Source: Bradyrhizobium erythrophlei (GTDB taxonomy: Bacteria; Pseudomonadota; Alphaproteobacteria; Rhizobiales; Xanthobacteraceae). From it: DNA of 64,000 bases. The first letter of the stretch is position 1. The number at the start of each line of letters is the position of its first letter. This document shows positions 33,006 through 40,791 of this stretch, piece after piece. The translations under genes were made by a program, and so were the position numbers. Under the pieces are notes generated by a model. It worked only from the letters and a program-made list of their open reading frames with translations, was not told where the DNA came from and made no database searches. The stretch covers positions 3,472,001 through 3,536,000 of the forward strand of contig NZ_LT670817.1 of the NCBI RefSeq assembly GCF_900129425.1. The letters run 5' to 3'.

Positions 33006-33076
33006 GGGTGACCTCCACAGACATAGCCGGCGATGGCGCAGGCCAGCACGAAGCAGGCCTCGATTGACAGTCTCAT
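32993..33076 (-). CDS. Small membrane peptide, 27 aa
   Basis: Reads MRLSIEACFVLACAIAGYVC then GGHPWIW, a single hydrophobic segment. GAGG precedes the ATG, and it overlaps genes on both sides by a few bases. Confidence 0.45.
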   Translation of the reverse strand: MRLSIEACFVLACAIAGYVCGGHPWIW

Positions 33077-33492
33077 GGCTTCCTCGTGGTCAGTCCGAAG
33101 CCACCGATGGCGATGCGCTTGGAGTAGGAGTTGATCTGGATGGCGCCGCGGGCACGACCGGAGGAGTCCTCGATCGTGAAGGTCTGGCGCCTGCGGTAGT
33201 CGGGGATCTCGCAGTCCCGATCGGTGCGTTCGGGAGCCTTGCGCTTGGCCGGACGTTCGAACCTGACCCGCGATTGAGGGGCAGGGGAGTAGATCGACTT
33301 GGGCTCGCGATGACGCCCGATCGGATCCGGGTGGAAGTTGAGACTGTCCAGCTCCAGGTCACGCTTGAACGCCGCGTAATCGTCGGATGACTGCTGATCC
33401 GGCGTAATGGTCTCGACGTGGGTATGCGCCCTGCGGACTTTCTGCTGACGTGCCAGCTCATGGGCACGCAGAATGGCTGCGACCTTGCTCAT
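33073..33492 (-). CDS. Hypothetical basic phage protein, 139 aa
   Basis: Starts MSKVAAILRAHELARQQKVR. The middle is Arg/Pro-rich and hydrophilic; the C-terminus has beta-type stretches (RGAIQINSYSKRIAIGGFGL). High positive charge suggests a nucleic-acid partner. No family assigned. Confidence 0.6.
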   Translation of the reverse strand: MSKVAAILRAHELARQQKVRRAHTHVETITPDQQSSDDYAAFKRDLELDSLNFHPDPIGRHREPKSIYSPAPQSRVRFERPAKRKAPERTDRDCEIPDYRRRQTFTIEDSSGRARGAIQINSYSKRIAIGGFGLTTRKP

Positions 33493-33519
33493 CGCGATAT
33501 CTCCAATGGTGGGTTGGTT

Positions 33520-33879
33520 TCAGGCCGCGTTGCGGACAGGGACGAGCATGGAATCGAGGACGTCTTCCCAATCCCAGCCATCGTCGAGCAGCTGATCCAC
33601 GAAGGCGCACACTTCGATGTCGGTCATGCCGCCGGCATTGCCGTGGATGGCCAAGAGATCGTCGTTGGTGGCCTCGTCCGGCAGGTGTTCGATCATGTCC
33701 CGCAGGTTGTCGCAGATGTTGCGTTCCACGGGGGACAGGCGCAGGCCTGCGTCTTCCTCGATCCATCCGGTGTCCCAGAAGGGGCGCATGGCCGGCATGG
33801 TGATCGGGTTCATGTTGATGGGCACGCCAGCACGACGGGCACGCGCGCCCATCTCCTCGACTTCGAGGTGGGTAAGCAT
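33520..33879 (-). CDS. Hypothetical phage protein, 119 aa
   Basis: Starts MLTHLEVEEMGARARRAGVP. Contains ERNICDNLRDMIEHLPDEAT, a helical segment, and an acidic C-terminus with CAFVDQLLDDGWDWEDVLD. Not recognised. Confidence 0.6.
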   Translation of the reverse strand: MLTHLEVEEMGARARRAGVPINMNPITMPAMRPFWDTGWIEEDAGLRLSPVERNICDNLRDMIEHLPDEATNDDLLAIHGNAGGMTDIEVCAFVDQLLDDGWDWEDVLDSMLVPVRNAA

Positions 33880-34061
33880 CGATCGCTCCAGAAATAGGGG
33901 GTGGGGGTGGCTGGCCAGAGGCCGAAAATTGCCAAAATGAAAGAGGCAGGCGTGTTCTGAAATCGGCGCAAAATATCCCCCGCCCAGTGAAGGGCGAGGG
34001 TCGAGCGTGGGTGAGGATCGCCAGCGGTAGAGCCGCCGCTACCGCGCGGGGTAGGAGGGGC

Positions 34062-34799
34062 TTACGCCGCCTCCGCCATTTCCTCCGCCGGAGCAGACTC
34101 CGCCCCTAGCATGTCATCGACTTGCGCCGCCGTGCTGGCCTTCTCATGCATCAAGCCTTGCAGCCGGGCGATTAGCTTAATCAAATCGGTATCGGCGAGC
34201 TTTTCAGCGCGGGCAAAAATCGCCTCGATTTCGTCTTTCTGCTTTGGCGCTTTGGCCGGTTCCGATAGGGCGCTGCAAAGCTTCGCAAAGCTTGCGCCGT
34301 ATGTTTCCCGGATAAAGGCCTTGAACGCCTCCGCCAAAGCGTCACCGCCCGCACCGGCCGTTTTCTTGGCCAACAAATCGCGGATGATATCGGCATGATT
34401 GACGCACACGTCTTTCATGAGGCGGAATGACCACGTTTTGAGCTTTGCCAGCCCTTCCACGAGTCGCGCGCCCTTTTCCTTTTTGTCGATGTAGTCAGAA
34501 ACGGCCGACTCGCGTTCCTTGCCACGCTTGGCAAGCGCTTGGTTCAAGATATCGTCCGAGTCGCGCCACACGACTCCGCCCCGGTTAGCGTATCGTTTGA
34601 GGAAGGCGCGGAATGTGGCCTTGTTGGCCTTGTCCGTAATATCTTCCGAGCCTTCCGCACGTTCCACTTGACGGGCTGCCATCACAAGGCCAAGCGCTAC
34701 CGTTGCGGTAAACGCGGCCGAGTCATCGTCCTTGACCGCCTTGATTGCTTCCGCAATGGCGATTTCGCCAAGCGTCTTATTGGGAACCGTATTCGACAT
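34062..34799 (-). CDS. Hypothetical phage protein, 245 aa
   Basis: Start MSNTVPNKTLGEIAIAEAIK at 34799 (an ATG two codons earlier is possible). Almost wholly helical, Ala- and Lys-rich, ending in an acidic Ala-rich tail (SAPAEEMAEAA). The composition suggests a DNA-associated or scaffold-like protein, without a family match. Early-gene position. Confidence 0.6.
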   Translation of the reverse strand: MSNTVPNKTLGEIAIAEAIKAVKDDDSAAFTATVALGLVMAARQVERAEGSEDITDKANKATFRAFLKRYANRGGVVWRDSDDILNQALAKRGKERESAVSDYIDKKEKGARLVEGLAKLKTWSFRLMKDVCVNHADIIRDLLAKKTAGAGGDALAEAFKAFIRETYGASFAKLCSALSEPAKAPKQKDEIEAIFARAEKLADTDLIKLIARLQGLMHEKASTAAQVDDMLGAESAPAEEMAEAA

Positions 34800-34955
34800 T
34801 TGCATTTTACCTTTCGTCGTTTTTCCGTAGGGGCGGAGAAAATTCCGGTTTTAGACATGGCTCTCCCGTTCTCTGAAACCGCTTGGTTTCTGAGTTCCAC
34901 GCGACAAGAGTCGCCTCATGAGAGTCCGGGAAATGTCTAGTCCGAAAACGCTCCG

Positions 34956-34971
34956 TTTGCTTTCACACAAA
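34956..34971 (-). promoter_or_regulatory. Weak 16-bp palindromic site
   Basis: TTTGCTTTCACACAAA on the plus strand, 13 of 16 matches to the reverse consensus. Upstream of the 245-aa gene. Confidence 0.4.
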
Positions 34972-35046
34972 TCACCCTAAAGGACCGCGAACCGGAATGC
35001 AAACGGAAAAATGCAAATCGGTATTAGACTTTGGTCTAACGGAAAA

Positions 35047-35078
35047 TCCGAAAAGGGTTTCCCGTGGTCCTTTTCGGA
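35047..35078 (+). terminator. Hairpin followed by T-run
   Basis: TCCGAAAAGG (35047-35056) pairs perfectly with CCTTTTCGGA (35069-35078); a run of six T follows after about ten bases. Terminator or other RNA hairpin. Confidence 0.5.
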
Positions 35079-35308
35079 ATACCAGAATTTTTTATGGGAA
35101 CAGGGGGTATGGGTGGGGCGTCCCCCTCATACTTCGAATCACCAAAAGGCCATTTACCACCCGCCTCAAGCAACCCAGCCAAATGCCTGATCTGGCTGGC
35201 AGAAACGGGGCTGGCGTAGCCCGGCGGCCCGCGCCTGGACCAAACCTGCCTGGCCGCATGACGGCCCTCTTGGGCTTCCCTGGCCGTCCGTGAACACGCC
35301 ACCCCAGA

Positions 35309-35336
35309 TAAAAAAGAACCCCCTTTTCGGGGGGCC
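35309..35336 (-). terminator. Minus-strand terminator, copy 1
   Basis: On the minus strand CCCCC-GAAAA-GGGGG is followed by TTCTTTTTT. Nearly the same sequence recurs at 35409-35434, including the flanking CCAAGTC. Confidence 0.8.
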
Positions 35337-35408
35337 AAGTCGACGAAAGTTGCCTGTGAAAGCGGAGCCCAATTAGCACAGTCCGCCCGAAAATGCAAAT
35401 AGTTGGGC

Positions 35409-35434
35409 AAAAAAGAACCCCCCTGATTGGGGGT
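35409..35434 (-). terminator. Minus-strand terminator, copy 2
   Basis: On the minus strand CCCCC-AATCA-GGGGGG followed by TTCTTTTTT. Stands about 120 bp after the ABC protein fragment and before copy 1. Confidence 0.8.
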
Positions 35435-35556
35435 CCAAGTCTAAGCAAGGTTCAGTCGGTTGACCAACGGATGCGCCTGGAATGCGGTGTCTGCTTTCGC
35501 CAACTGCGGACGTGCCGTCGCACACGTCCGGGGGAGCTATGTGCCAGAAGCTGACA

Positions 35557-35700
35557 TCACTTGATCAGCTCGTCGGGGCGAATGAGCAACGACGGCGGCA
35601 TGGCGAGACCGAGCGCCTTGGCCGTCCTCATGTTGATGATAAGTACGAACTTGATTGGCCTCTGTGACGGACTCTCTACCCATTCTTGGAGGAATTTGCG
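35557..35700 (-). pseudogene. C-terminal fragment of an ABC-type substrate-binding protein
   Basis: The frame reads RPIKFVLIINMRTAKALGLA then MPPSLLIRPDELIK and stops at 35557. This aligns with the end of the intact protein at 29750-30724 (KFDLVINLKAAKALGLEIPA). No N-terminus is present upstream. Confidence 0.65.
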
Positions 35701-35784
35701 GGGCTCAACCATTAGCGCCAACCCGTTGTTGCTCACCGCATTGTTCGTCTTCAGTTGAAAGAACCCAAAGCGTTCGGATAGGGC

Positions 35785-36993
35785 TTAAAATATTGTGAGT
35801 GCCAAGACTGGATTACTCCCATCATAGCGAAGTTCTCCGCCACCAAGATTTCTTCCGTCTCGACTGAACCAGACTCGCTGTCCAAAACCGCCAGCTTGCG
35901 AAAACGCTGTCAGTATTCCGCCACCAAAAGTGCACATTGCAAGAACTGGTGATGTACCATCATAGGCCAGTTCCCCACCACCAAGATTTCTTCCGTCTCG
36001 ACTGAACCAGACTCGCTGTCCAAAACCGCCAGCTTGCGAAAACGCTGTCAGTATTCCGCCGCCATAACCGCACATCACATGAACCGGAGATGTTCCTTCG
36101 TAGCGAAGTTCCCCGCCACCAAGATTTCTTCCGTCTCGACTGAACCAGACCCGGTGCCCAGCACCACCAGCTTGCGAAAACGCCGTTAGCATTCCGCCAT
36201 CATAAGCGCACATGGCTTGAACCGGAGATGTTCCTTCGTAGCGAAGTTCCCCGCCACCAAGATTTCTTCCGTCTCGACTAAACCAGACCCGGTGTCCAGC
36301 ACCGCCAGCTTGCGAAAACGCCGTTAGCACTCCGCCATCGTAAGCAACCATTGCTCGCACAGGAGAGGTGCCATTGTAGCGCATCTCTCCAATTCCGAGA
36401 CCTTCTCCATCTGGGCTGAAGTGAATGGCGTGACCATAACCACCGGTATTCGAAAACGCTGTCAAAACTCCGTTGGCGTATGGTAGCATTGCTGCTACGG
36501 GAGAACTACCCTTGTACAGAGGCCGACCGGACCCGAGCATCAATCCATCTTGACTCCAGTGCACTACATTGGAGAATCCTGTAAGTACGCTACCTCGCGT
36601 TACTGGTGAATAAAGCCGGCTAATCGCTGTAATGTCATCGGTAGTCAACGCACGCGAACCCACGTCCTCGTCGTATGTTGCAAACATTACTGAACCCTGG
36701 ACCGCGGAATGAGCCAAGCCTAAGGCGTGCCCGATTTCGTGCGTTGCGATGCTCTGAATATCAATCTGGTTAACTGCGATATTCAGCGCCCAAGGTTCTT
36801 CATTATCGAAATGTACATCACCCGCAAATGCTCCAGGTGGCGGGTAAAACGCATGAGCGAGCACAGGGCCCTGTGGTCCATCAAATGGTGATCCATCACC
36901 GTGGTCGCGAACTACAAACCTAACATTTATGTCGTGAGGTTGGGTATCAGCAACTTCGCGGAAAGTAAGGGGGGCACCACGGCGGCGGCCCAA
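35785..36993 (-). CDS. Matrixin-like zinc metalloprotease, catalytic part and repeat domain
   Basis: The frame holds VRFVVRDHGDGSPFDGP, a propeptide-free M10 catalytic domain with the zinc motif ATHEIGHALGLAHS and a downstream Met-turn candidate (GSVMFATYDED). After about residue 135 come six to seven 46-residue repeats (GGGELRYDGTSPV...FSRDGRNL) likely to form a beta-propeller or lectin-like domain. Its N-terminal half is encoded in another frame (36927-37409); the two overlap at a run of six C. Host-like segment. Confidence 0.75.
   Translation of the reverse strand: MGRRRGAPLTFREVADTQPHDINVRFVVRDHGDGSPFDGPQGPVLAHAFYPPPGAFAGDVHFDNEEPWALNIAVNQIDIQSIATHEIGHALGLAHSAVQGSVMFATYDEDVGSRALTTDDITAISRLYSPVTRGSVLTGFSNVVHWSQDGLMLGSGRPLYKGSSPVAAMLPYANGVLTAFSNTGGYGHAIHFSPDGEGLGIGEMRYNGTSPVRAMVAYDGGVLTAFSQAGGAGHRVWFSRDGRNLGGGELRYEGTSPVQAMCAYDGGMLTAFSQAGGAGHRVWFSRDGRNLGGGELRYEGTSPVHVMCGYGGGILTAFSQAGGFGQRVWFSRDGRNLGGGELAYDGTSPVLAMCTFGGGILTAFSQAGGFGQRVWFSRDGRNLGGGELRYDGSNPVLALTIF
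35800..36550 (-). repeat. Tandem 138-bp coding repeats
   Basis: Near-identical units recur at 138-bp (46-codon) spacing, for example CCAAGATTTCTTCCGTCTCG at 35843, 35981 and 36119; units nearer the catalytic domain diverge more. Recent duplication in the C-terminal half of the metalloprotease is the simplest explanation. Confidence 0.85.
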
Positions 36994-37409
36994 GCCCCGA
37001 ACGCTGCCACAAGCGCAGCTCGCGCTTGCGCGTCGGTGATCGCTCCACCAGGGAACTGGCTAATAGCGAATGTTAGGTTGGTTCTTTCCCATCTAGGCCC
37101 GGCCAGTACGTACCTAGAATGGAAGTCGGGATCGGGCACTCCACATCGCGGCATATTTAAGAGCGCGGCGGTCCCAGCATCGGTTTCGCCTGTTTCCGCG
37201 AGACGGTGGCGCTTCTGAAATTTGCGGAGAGCGCGCTCCGTCTCGTCAGAGAAGTCGTTAGTTACCACTGCAGTGCTTGAATGCAGATCGACTCCGTCAG
37301 GACTTGTCGGTGAAGCGTATCCAAACCTGGAGAGGTATCGGTTCAATAGCTCAACGTCTGCGCTTTTATCGCCCTTGCGTAAACCTACCGGGATTAGCTC
37401 TCGTGCCAT
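36927..37409 (-). CDS. Matrixin-like protease, peptidoglycan-binding and propeptide part
   Basis: GGAGCAG precedes the ATG. Residues 1-75 look like a PG_binding_1 domain (ADVELLNRYLSRFGY, TERALRKFQKRHRLAETGET). PRCGVPD at about residue 88 is the cysteine switch that keeps animal and plant matrixins latent. After AFGAWAAAVVPP the sequence leaves the family; one extra base in the C6 run at 36969-36974 would continue into the catalytic frame. No signal peptide is seen. Confidence 0.75.
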   Translation of the reverse strand: MARELIPVGLRKGDKSADVELLNRYLSRFGYASPTSPDGVDLHSSTAVVTNDFSDETERALRKFQKRHRLAETGETDAGTAALLNMPRCGVPDPDFHSRYVLAGPRWERTNLTFAISQFPGGAITDAQARAALVAAFGAWAAAVVPPLLSAKLLIPNLTT

Positions 37410-37425
37410 GGTACTGCTCCGCTAC

Positions 37426-37761
37426 TCATGATGCGAGACGGACGTAAGGGTATTGCGGCGGGTGCCAGCTAAGCGCTCTCGACGGACGGTCGTTAATTGT
37501 TTTTCTGGAGAGAAGGTGCCTGATCTGCAAAACGTTGGGAGCGCTCTTTGGCGGAACAATGCGTGGCGCCCACCGGGGTTTGGATTGCAACGCATCATTG
37601 TTGATGACGCAGCCAAACTTCGGATCGGGAGCTGGAAGCTGCCGCCTATTGTCGCGGTGGCGCTGGGTAATCCCAAAACGCCTGTGACCTGATGAGCTGA
37701 GGCCGAGAGACAACCTAGTGTGAAGAAAAGCTGCTGTGGCCGCAAGTACGTTCGGTTTCAC
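37426..37761 (-). pseudogene. Arylsulfatase N-terminal fragment with frameshift
   Basis: One frame gives QLPAPDPKFGCVINNDALQS then KPRWAPRIVPPKSAPNVLQI, the start of a bacterial arylsulfatase just before its catalytic region (normally NVLLIxTDD). The expected signal-peptide end (GVLGLPSATATIGGS) is in the neighbouring frame. The catalytic domain is missing. Confidence 0.5.
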
Positions 37762-38229
37762 TCGACCCTCCGCTTGCCATAGCGATGGGTATCGGCCGTG
37801 AGTAGAACTTTCCTTTGACCTAGATCAAGGGTGATAGCAAATGCATCGTCTCCGGGATGCCCGCTAATGGGTCAAACCCGGACTTCCGCCTTTGGGGGCC
37901 GCACGTCCGCTTCCGCCGAGTGCAGACATTGGTCCGCGAGGGCAGTCCGTTGGTCAAGCTGCGCAATTCTGCTTAGGGAGGAAAAGGTGACGGCCCGGCC
38001 ATGGCCTGGGGGCTGGTCGGCTTCACCAAGCCGTCCCTTGTCGAGCGGCGCCACATGGCCACCGCCCTGTCGACACCCGCCATTCGCTTTTGTTTCCGTG
38101 TAATCCAGGACAAATTTGCCGCAAAAGAGGTGCAAAGCGTATGCCAATGGGCCCCTGCGAATTGCGTATGGCCGGCGAGCGCTTCGCGCTTATCTAATCA
38201 AGGGGCGGCGGCGTTGACCCGGCATCACG
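37762..38229. other. Host-like intergenic region
   Basis: No gene recognised. The text around 37860-37950 resembles noncoding sequence repeated in Bradyrhizobium-type genomes. Confidence 0.35.
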
Positions 38230-38394
38230 ATGAGGGCGTCAATGACCTGTCCCCGCTGCGAGGTAGAGACGAAACCTGTCGAGCGACTGAGCGACGGCAG
38301 GCTGGTCTACCGCTGCCGACTCTGCCGCCACCTGGTCTGGAAGATCAGAACTGATCCAGGACGCGACTATAGGCAGGGTGCGAGCGGTTCTTGA
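38230..38394 (+). CDS. Small zinc-ribbon protein, 54 aa
   Basis: Reads MRASMTCPRCEVETKPVERL with a second pair in YRCRLCRHLVW, a four-cysteine ribbon. It may start at the second Met (38242). Convergent with and overlapping the ligase gene by 50 bases. Role unknown. Confidence 0.5.
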   Translation: MRASMTCPRCEVETKPVERLSDGRLVYRCRLCRHLVWKIRTDPGRDYRQGASGS

Positions 38395-38941
38395 CCTTCA
38401 CCCAGTCGCATGTGCGGGGCCGGTATAGCCGCTCGCGGCGCTTGGAGACCAAACCCTCGAGACCCATACGGCAGGCCGCCTCGAACAGCTCAGGCCCGAT
38501 CTCGCCCTGCTCGAAGGGTGCAACGAAGATGCCATCAGGCCGGCCGCGCAGGAGCTGCTCCAGGTTCGTCTTGCGCAGGTGCAGCGGCAGACCCCGCAGG
38601 TCGTCGCCGTTATACGCCAGCAGGTCGAATGAGTATAACTGGACCTCGTGGTCGTGCTTGCGGCTGTGGAGTGCGTTGAAGTCCGAGATCCCGTCGACGC
38701 CGAGCACGACGGCTTCGCCGTCGATGATGAACTGGCTCTTGCGGATCTTCAGCGCCGTCTCGACGATCCAGGGATAGCGCTTGGTGAGATCGTTACCGCC
38801 CTTCGAGAGCAGCCGGACCTTGCTGCCGTCGCGCTCCAGGCGCAACCGGTAGCCGTCGTATTTCACCTCGTGGATCCAGTCTGGGCCGGCCGGAACAGCC
38901 TTCTTGACCGTGGGGATGCAAAACTCAATGTGCTTGGTCAT
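38345..38941 (-). CDS. Minimal ATP-dependent DNA ligase (adenylation domain only)
   Basis: 198 residues. KxDG motif in HEVKYDGYRLRLERDG (nucleotidyl Lys near residue 28), FIIDGEAVVLG, FDLLAYNGDDLRG, EGLVSKRRERLY and WVKVKNRSHPAY correspond to ligase motifs I to V of the LigD/Lig C type. The OB-fold domain that most ligases need is absent, so end-joining activity would require a partner. Similar short proteins occur in Bradyrhizobium. Host-like segment. Confidence 0.8.
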   Translation of the reverse strand: MTKHIEFCIPTVKKAVPAGPDWIHEVKYDGYRLRLERDGSKVRLLSKGGNDLTKRYPWIVETALKIRKSQFIIDGEAVVLGVDGISDFNALHSRKHDHEVQLYSFDLLAYNGDDLRGLPLHLRKTNLEQLLRGRPDGIFVAPFEQGEIGPELFEAACRMGLEGLVSKRRERLYRPRTCDWVKVKNRSHPAYSRVLDQF

Positions 38942-38971
38942 GTCCGGTATTTATGCAGAGTCCGGCAGCGA

Positions 38972-39244
38972 TCAATGCCGCTTCTTGGCGTCCGTCATGC
39001 GCGCCAACTCTTTCTCGACTTCCTCGATGTCATGCTCCACATCGATGACCGGATCGAAGTCTCGTACCTCCTCAACCTTAAAATCCGGAGGCATGTCCGG
39101 TACCTTCTCCGCATCGTTATTGCATGCCGGGCAGGGCTCGCCCGGTGCTCCACAGGTGCAGGCGCGGTCGCCAAATTCCCAGGGAAGATCGGGATGGGCC
39201 TCACAGACCCAGCGAGCGCCGTCGCACCGCAGGCAGAACTTCAT
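38972..39244 (-). CDS. Cysteine-rich hypothetical protein, 90 aa
   Basis: Start MKFCLRCDGARWVCEAHPDL at 39244 overlaps the preceding gene as ATGA. Contains CxxC pairs (CLRC, CTCGAPGEPCPAC) and an acidic coiled C-terminus. I recall similar small zinc-binding proteins from rhizobial genomes. Function unknown. Confidence 0.6.
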   Translation of the reverse strand: MKFCLRCDGARWVCEAHPDLPWEFGDRACTCGAPGEPCPACNNDAEKVPDMPPDFKVEEVRDFDPVIDVEHDIEEVEKELARMTDAKKRH

Positions 39245-39594
39245 CGTTCCAGGCCGAGGAGCGGCAGCGGGAGTTGCACGCCGATCTTGCGCCCGAGATG
39301 GCTCTCGATGAAGTCCTGGATCGTCTCGGAAATCTCCAGACCCTCGCCGCCGACCCGTCGCTCCAGCTCGCGGGCGACATCCTCTGAGGCGTCCCGCGAC
39401 CATCCTTCAGCCGCATTGAATGCAACCACCCGCAGCGGCTGCTCATACTGGCCCGTGAGCAGGTCGGTGATCAGCGTCGAATAGTCGATGCCCTCGTCGG
39501 TCTCGCGAAAGGCCGCGCCGCTCCTGAAGTCCTCAAGGACCAGGTAGAAGTCCTTGTCGAGCCGGTCGTTCGGGATGATTGAGGGGTACGCCAT
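39241..39594 (-). CDS. Hypothetical protein, 117 aa, rhizobial type
   Basis: Start MAYPSIIPNDRLDKDFYLVL at 39594. The C-terminus holds SRDASEDVARELERR and DFIESHLGRKIG. It resembles uncharacterised proteins that occur in many rhizobial genomes. Paired with the cysteine-rich gene downstream. Confidence 0.6.
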   Translation of the reverse strand: MAYPSIIPNDRLDKDFYLVLEDFRSGAAFRETDEGIDYSTLITDLLTGQYEQPLRVVAFNAAEGWSRDASEDVARELERRVGGEGLEISETIQDFIESHLGRKIGVQLPLPLLGLER

Positions 39595-39649
39595 ACGCGG
39601 AACTCCACTGCCCGAGTCCAAGATAGGCAAGCGTCGGCTTAAATGCGAA

Positions 39650-39829
39650 TCAGTCGCTGTGCTTAATGTCCGTGATTTTTCGATCGATGCACCAGACCTC
39701 GATGTCCTGCCCGTCTTTCAGTCGGAGCCGTGCCTTCTCGACCGCCTGATCGTCATCATCGGCCGCAATGTTAAAGCAACTGGTGGCATGGCCATCCTTG
39801 TCGACGTGGTAGGCGTAGTAGAATGGCAT
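39650..39829 (-). CDS. Small hypothetical protein, 59 aa
   Basis: Start MPFYYAYHVDKDGHATSCFN at 39829. Compact alpha-beta look with a charged middle (DDDDQAVEKARLRLKDG). No name assigned. Could be phage or host. Confidence 0.5.
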   Translation of the reverse strand: MPFYYAYHVDKDGHATSCFNIAADDDDQAVEKARLRLKDGQDIEVWCIDRKITDIKHSD

Positions 39830-39876
39830 GCTCGTGTTCCCCTGATGGGAACCAATAACAAAAATCGTCTTGGGTG

Positions 39877-40317
39877 TTAAGCGCCGATGCCGCGGTGCGC
39901 CGCCTGGATGTGCTTCGAGATCGAGGCGTTGGTGATCTCCGCACCGCAAAAACACCGCGACCGGCCATCGGTGCGCTGGGTCGGCATCTGCATCTTCTCG
40001 TCCCACATTCGGTACTTCCAGGCCGTCCAGTCGCGCTGGTAGCGCCACAGCTCGAAATGCGCCTCGGTCTTGGCCCGCTCGATCTTCTTCCAGGCCTCCT
40101 CGAACTCAGCTCGCGCCTGCTCGAAGGTTGCTGCGGTTCCATGCGTCTGTTCGCTGATATCGCAGCCAGGGGTGAAGCCGCAGGACCAGCCCCACTGGTC
40201 CTCGTCGACCGGAACACCGGCTCGCATACCGATGTGTCCAACCCGGACATCGCCGTAATAGACGTTCCAGCCCTTACGATTCCGGTCGTTGTCAGGTCTG
40301 CGGGTGAGGGCGGTCAC
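39877..40317 (-). CDS. Hypothetical protein, 146 aa, rhizobial type
   Basis: Starts MTALTRRPDNDRNRKGWNVY. Contains YYGDVRVGHIGMRAGVPVDE and DQWGWSCGFTPG, a pattern I recall from uncharacterised rhizobial proteins, then a helical region and a C-terminal CFCGAEI ... HIQAAH that may bind zinc. Lies just left of iteron array B. Confidence 0.6.
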   Translation of the reverse strand: MTALTRRPDNDRNRKGWNVYYGDVRVGHIGMRAGVPVDEDQWGWSCGFTPGCDISEQTHGTAATFEQARAEFEEAWKKIERAKTEAHFELWRYQRDWTAWKYRMWDEKMQMPTQRTDGRSRCFCGAEITNASISKHIQAAHRGIGA

Positions 40318-40405
40318 GTCAGAAAAAGTACCACAAATTTCTGACAGACGGGAGGGCGCTTCGCGCCCAGAATCCCCACGTAACGGGGCGGGCCGGCGAG
40401 GGGGT

Positions 40406-40518
40406 ATGTCAGCGTGGACGACATGGGGGGTATGTCAAGCTGGACGACATAGGATGTCAAAGAGGCCGACATACGTATGTCAAGCTGGCCGACATACCTA
40501 TGTCAAACAGGCCGACAT
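40406..40518. repeat. Iteron array B (candidate origin) at a strand switch
   Basis: Five 19-bp repeats: 40406-40424, 40432-40450, 40454-40472, 40477-40495 and 40500-40518. Typical copy ATGTCAAGCTGGCCGACAT. Start spacing 26, 22, 23 and 23 bp. Every copy is an inverted repeat ATGTC-N9-GACAT. A more AT-rich stretch (40520-40560) follows. The same element fills array A inside the initiator gene. Confidence 0.8.
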
Positions 40519-40682
40519 GAAGAACCGTATATATCTAGAACCCAAACTATAACCCATACCCAGAACCCAAGAGTCTACCCCTCGCTGCCGCGGCGGGTGT
40601 CCGGCCGTCTCGGTTCCCGAATTTTGCATTCCATTTGCCTGGGCTTGACGAAATGCCGGGGTCAGTGTACAGGATGGGTAGA

Positions 40683-40698
40683 TTAGCATTCGTGCAAA
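40683..40698 (+). promoter_or_regulatory. 16-bp palindromic site before the rightward genes
   Basis: TTAGCATTCGTGCAAA followed by an extra half-site ATGCAAA (40696-40702). It lies about 95 bp upstream of the first gene of the long plus-strand block and downstream of iteron array B. Confidence 0.55.
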
Positions 40699-40791
40699 TG
40701 CAAAGATCATCCGTTCGCCCCAACCCTGGAACAGCCGGGTCCAACCCAGCTGAGCCAGGGGAGGCGGCCTACCCACCCGGAGCAAACCCCA

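Larger units (their letters stand above)
34806..35308. other. Noncoding control region with palindromes
   Basis: No convincing gene. It contains a weak palindromic site (34956-34971), two ATGCAAA half-sites (34997-35018), the inverted repeat TTAGAC-TTTG-GTCTAA near 35024-35039 and a long hairpin at 35047-35078. Short overlapping frames exist on the minus strand but none stands out. Confidence 0.4.

Noticed and set aside
40406..40518. Regular repeats that might be read as a short CRISPR array
   Set aside because: The gaps between 19-bp repeats are only 3 to 7 bases, each repeat is an inverted repeat, and the same element lies inside the initiator gene. Iterons fit; no cas genes are present.
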